Origin: Paramecium pentaurelia
Lineage: Eukaryota; Ciliophora; Oligohymenophorea; Peniculida; Parameciidae
Reading direction: 5' to 3'
DNA: 64,000 nucleotides
NCBI GenBank assembly: GCA_905183005.1
Contig: CAJJDO010000058.1
Span: 127,706 to 191,705 of the forward strand
Part shown: one piece after another, positions 61,110 to 64,000 of the stretch
Layout: each line of letters opens with the position of its first letter
Position numbering within the stretch: the stretch's first letter is position 1
Program-made: the position numbers and the translations under genes
The notes under the pieces: model-generated
Databases searched by the model: none
Told to the model about the DNA's origin: nothing
Seen by the model: the letters and a program-made list of their open reading frames with translations, nothing else

Positions 61110-62156
61110 TCATTCTTAATTTGTTTTTAAAGCTAATCCAACCATTTAATCCCAATTAAATTATGTGACTATTGCCACTTAAGATGTATCTTCCTTTTTC
61201 ATCTTTTTTATCCAATCCACTATCATTCCCCCTCTGGCGAAACCATCTTCAACTATGTGTATGCCTCTTAATAATGCTTGAGTAATGGTTTCTGGCATCA
61301 TAGCCATTACTATAGCCAATTCTATGATATGCAAATAATCATTACCATCACATAAATAATAACAAGTTTCAAATACTACATTTTCATAGATATCATGAAT
61401 TAATTTAGCTATTTTATTGTATTGAACATTAAATATTTTACTTCCTACATCTTTATTCAAAGAATATGATAATACAGTGTCAAATGGTAATATTATTTTA
61501 TTCTTAAAATCTGCCTACAAAACCATTTTGGTTGCCAATACATCAGTAGCAATATTAAATTCAGCTATTCCATTCAATTGATTCCCAATTCCCATATATG
61601 TTCCGCACATACAAAATAAACATCCTAATTGATTTATAATTTAAGGATGTTAAAGTAATGTTATATATATATTTGTAAGAGGACCTATACAAATTATACA
61701 TAACTCCTCTTAATATTTTTCAATGCTTTCTTTTAGAAAATCAACAGCATGTTAATTTTCATACAATTATTAATTTTCATTAACATTCAGTTCTTTTAAA
61801 TATTGATTTTGTACTCCTCCAAATCCATCCTCTTTAAAGAAGAAGTCTCTATGAAATTTTCTCATGCTATCAAATTCACATCCTTTATAAATTTTTGGGA
61901 ATTCATCAAAGTGACAATAACGGGATGTTATGTATACATTTTTTATTACATTGTACAAACTGGCATTTCCGGAAACACAAGTAATCCCTAATAATTCAGC
62001 ATCTTTTCTTATATATTTAAGTATGTAGGATGCCATCATAATTGCATGAGCATCATCTCCTCCAGCATCAGTATCAATAATAAATTTTGTGTACTTTTTA
62101 TACTAGTTAATGTCATTTCCTAGTAGCATATCCGGAATTTTGAAATTATTTGTCAT
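61110..62156 (-). CDS. Inosine-uridine-type nucleoside hydrolase
   Basis: 348 residues, no introns. It hydrolyses the N-glycosidic bond of ribonucleosides in purine/pyrimidine salvage. The family signature is clear: FIIDTDAGGDDAHAI supplies the aspartates that bind the catalytic calcium and ribose. Further family features are GITCVSGNASLYNVIKNVY, ELCIICIGPLTNI, GIGNQLNGIAEFNIATDV and the C-terminal TQFNWDQMVGLAL. Start at ATG 62156, 43 bp downstream of the kinase stop on the same strand. Substrate range cannot be read from the sequence. Many protists depend on such salvage enzymes, which fits a ciliate that cannot make purines. Confidence 0.92.
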
Positions 62157-62199
62157 GAAGAAATGTTTATAAATTAATAAATATAAATATTAATTAAAA

Positions 62200-63693
62200 T
62201 CATAATTGCCTAAAATTAAAACTTGATGTTTTATGTTTACTAGGAGATATGATAGGCAGTAAATTTGGGGACGAAATTTTCTTTGAACTATTAGTCTTTG
62301 GTATTAAAAAGTTATCACTCAACCTATTCCCAAGTTGACCATAATCTAATATAAATATATTTGAATTAATACTAAATGCTTTTTTGGATGTTTAAAATTT
62401 ATTTTTTAGTTGTGTTAGATCTTAATGTGATGAAGTTTTAATTAAATTAATTGAAGGTTTCCTTTCAATCTTAGTGGTATTTCGATGCAGACGATATTAT
62501 CTGCCATTCCAATTTGGAATTAATTATTCAGTATGAACTCTACTTGATAATGGTTCTTGTAATTCACCCTCATCTATAAGCTCATTAATTTCATCAGATG
62601 CTTAAGTTTTCATATAGTAGATTTCTTCAGAACATTACTCTTTAAAAATTTTAAGAATCCATAAAGCTTTAACAATCTAATTTCTTTAATAATTAATTTT
62701 ACTGTATTAAAATTTTTAGTGAATTAATATCTTAATTTAATTTCTCTATTAGTGATTGGATGAGATTTTATTTATACACCTAAGATCCATGGATGCTCCA
62801 GACACTATTAAGCTGTCATCCTATTAATTGATTAGAATGTAACTGTGTTCTCCACAAAATCTTTAGCCATCCTATACATATTATTTGATCTCATTACTCT
62901 GACATTTAAGGTGGAAATTAAATTGAAAACTCAGATGAGATAGCCTTATAATAGTCTTTCTTAGTTTGTCCTTTCTGCCATAATGGATGTTAATAATTAT
63001 TTATCATTTGATAAAATATAATTCCCAAAGAAAAGATATCAACCAACTATTATATATTTAATTTAATACTTGGGACTATTCTTATTAATTAATGACTTCT
63101 GGAGCAATGTAATAAGGAGTACCAACTTATTAACCAATGAAACCTCTTGAAAACATCTAGTAGCCCAATCCCAGATCTATCAGTTTTACATAATTGTTAT
63201 CACAAATAAATATATTTTCTTAATTATAGTTTAATGCTTACCTGGCTTGAGATCTCTATGAATAATTCCTTTTCTATGAAGAAAAACAAGGGCATTCAAT
63301 ATTTACAACATAATGTTTCTGGTTAAGGTTTCTGAAAGCACTGAACTTTTCATCAATACATCCAATGTAGTTCCTACCAGTTTTTCCATAATCAAATAGA
63401 CTCGATTATTAGCAATTAAGACCTTTTATAATATATGGAAAGTCTACTTTATATAATTTAACTATATTTGGGTGGGAACACTCTTGTAATAAGGATGACT
63501 CGTTTTCCTGTTCAAAGTATTAAGTTATCTAGATGAATTCATAGTATACTTTAATGGCTACTACTTTATCCAATGATGAACTATAAGCAGCAACAACGAT
63601 GCCAAAACTTCCCTTGCCTAAAGTATCAATATAGGAGAAATAATCTCCTAAAAGCACTTCATTTAAATTATCAATCAGGTCTTATGGGTCCAT
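62200..63693 (-). CDS. Serine/threonine protein kinase with DLG activation-loop motif
   Basis: Starts MDPQDLIDNLNEVLLGDYFS. The kinase motifs occur in order: GKGSFGIVVAAY (Gly loop), VAIKVYYEF (ATP lysine), CSHPNIVKLYKV, GIIHRDLKPEN (catalytic loop), YVKLIDLGLGYQ (DLG where most kinases have DFG), GTPYYIAPEV, VDIFSLGIIFY. Introns of 25 nt after KLYK, 23 nt at 63219-63241 after HRDLKP and 23 nt at 63047-63069 before VDIFSLG join these. The C-terminal tail after the domain has shifts I did not resolve and ends near SPSKHKTSSFNFRQL before TGA 62200. It is probably an active kinase; subgroup (NEK/CDPK/ULK-like) not assignable. Confidence 0.85.
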
Positions 63694-63733
63694 AATTTAG
63701 ATATTTTAATATCAAAAATATTAAGTTTTTTAC

Positions 63734-64000
63734 TCATTTATATGTATTCAATTAACAAATGTAGACCACTCCTTCTCCACCTCCAAATGCAAATTTGTTT
63801 GATTTATTCCCATAATCAACACAATATATTCCTATTTATATTGATGTAGATCAACCTTCTTATAAATCCCTTATCCATCCACATACTTCATAATTATCAT
63901 TTATGTCAAACAATTTTACTTCTTGCTTTCCACAACTGCCTGCCAATATTGTATCTCCATTTATCTTACTAAATTAACAAGAGTATATATAAGAGTTATC
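63734..64000 (-). CDS. WD40-type protein, C-terminal fragment
   Basis: The window cuts the gene. The visible end reads SYIYSCQFSKINGDTILAGS, CGKQEVKLFDIND, WIRDLQEGQSTSIQIGIYCV and KFAFGGGEGVVYIC, then TGA at 63734. Alternating S-x-G-x-D/E and hydrophobic strands fit the last one or two beta-propeller blades. The start lies right of the window. Its stop is 40 bp from the kinase start, in the same orientation. Confidence 0.65.

Noticed and set aside
1..64000. tRNA or rRNA genes
   Set aside because: No cloverleaf with recognisable A and B box pair or rRNA core sequence was noticed on either strand by eye; a tRNAscan-type run would be decisive.
1..64000. Telomere or subtelomeric repeats (C4A2/C3A3 type)
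   Set aside because: No tandem CCCCAA or CCCAAA run is present, so the window is internal to a chromosome.

Overview
The window is macronuclear (somatic) DNA of a ciliate, almost certainly a Paramecium. Real genes read through TAA and TAG as glutamine and stop only at TGA. Introns are tiny (22-28 nt, GT...AG). Base composition is strongly AT-rich, intergenic spacers are short, and the families are typical ciliate expansions. All coordinates here use ciliate code 6. With the standard code nearly every gene breaks into fragments.

Region 1 (1-26.6 kb) is ordinary gene-dense DNA, mostly minus strand. In order: a P4-like P-type ATPase (cut by the window edge), a divergent stomatin/SPFH gene 33 bp away, a small basic protein, a Wntless-like seven-TM protein, a three-repeat Myb protein, a LisH-armadillo ARMC9 homologue, a decayed coiled-coil gene, a B-box/WD40 protein, a 5.8 kb cysteine-rich receptor-like gene, a B-box/TPR protein, an unknown 347-residue protein, a MORN/YwqK-like repeat protein and a two-TM membrane protein.

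Region 2 (26.8-42.9 kb) holds a giant secreted/membrane beta-helix-type gene (about 8.8 kb), a cathepsin-L-like protease with a complete catalytic set, a frameshifted H-type-lectin-like gene and a coiled-coil WD40 gene.

Region 3 (about 43-58.9 kb) has no intact host gene. It is an island of decayed mobile DNA: at least two diverged copies of an IS630/Tc1-mariner-type element. In each, a DDE transposase lies divergent to a second ORF (called ORF2 here) with a conserved core and a coiled-coil tail. ORF2 occurs in three mutually diverged copies. A decayed unknown gene lies next to the island. Such elements are normally eliminated from the Paramecium macronucleus, so their presence here is the most interesting part of the window.

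Region 4 (58.9-64 kb) returns to intact genes: an acylaminoacyl-peptidase-like S9 protease, a nucleoside hydrolase, a Ser/Thr kinase and the C-terminus of a WD40-type protein.

Assembly caution: three single-n positions (40247, 50575, 57406) each separate two exact direct copies (1216, 1482 and 1305 bp). These look like overlapping contig ends that were not merged. A 301-n gap (54823-55123) is flanked by a 2282-bp perfect inverted repeat. Several 'duplicated' genes in the window are therefore probably artefacts.
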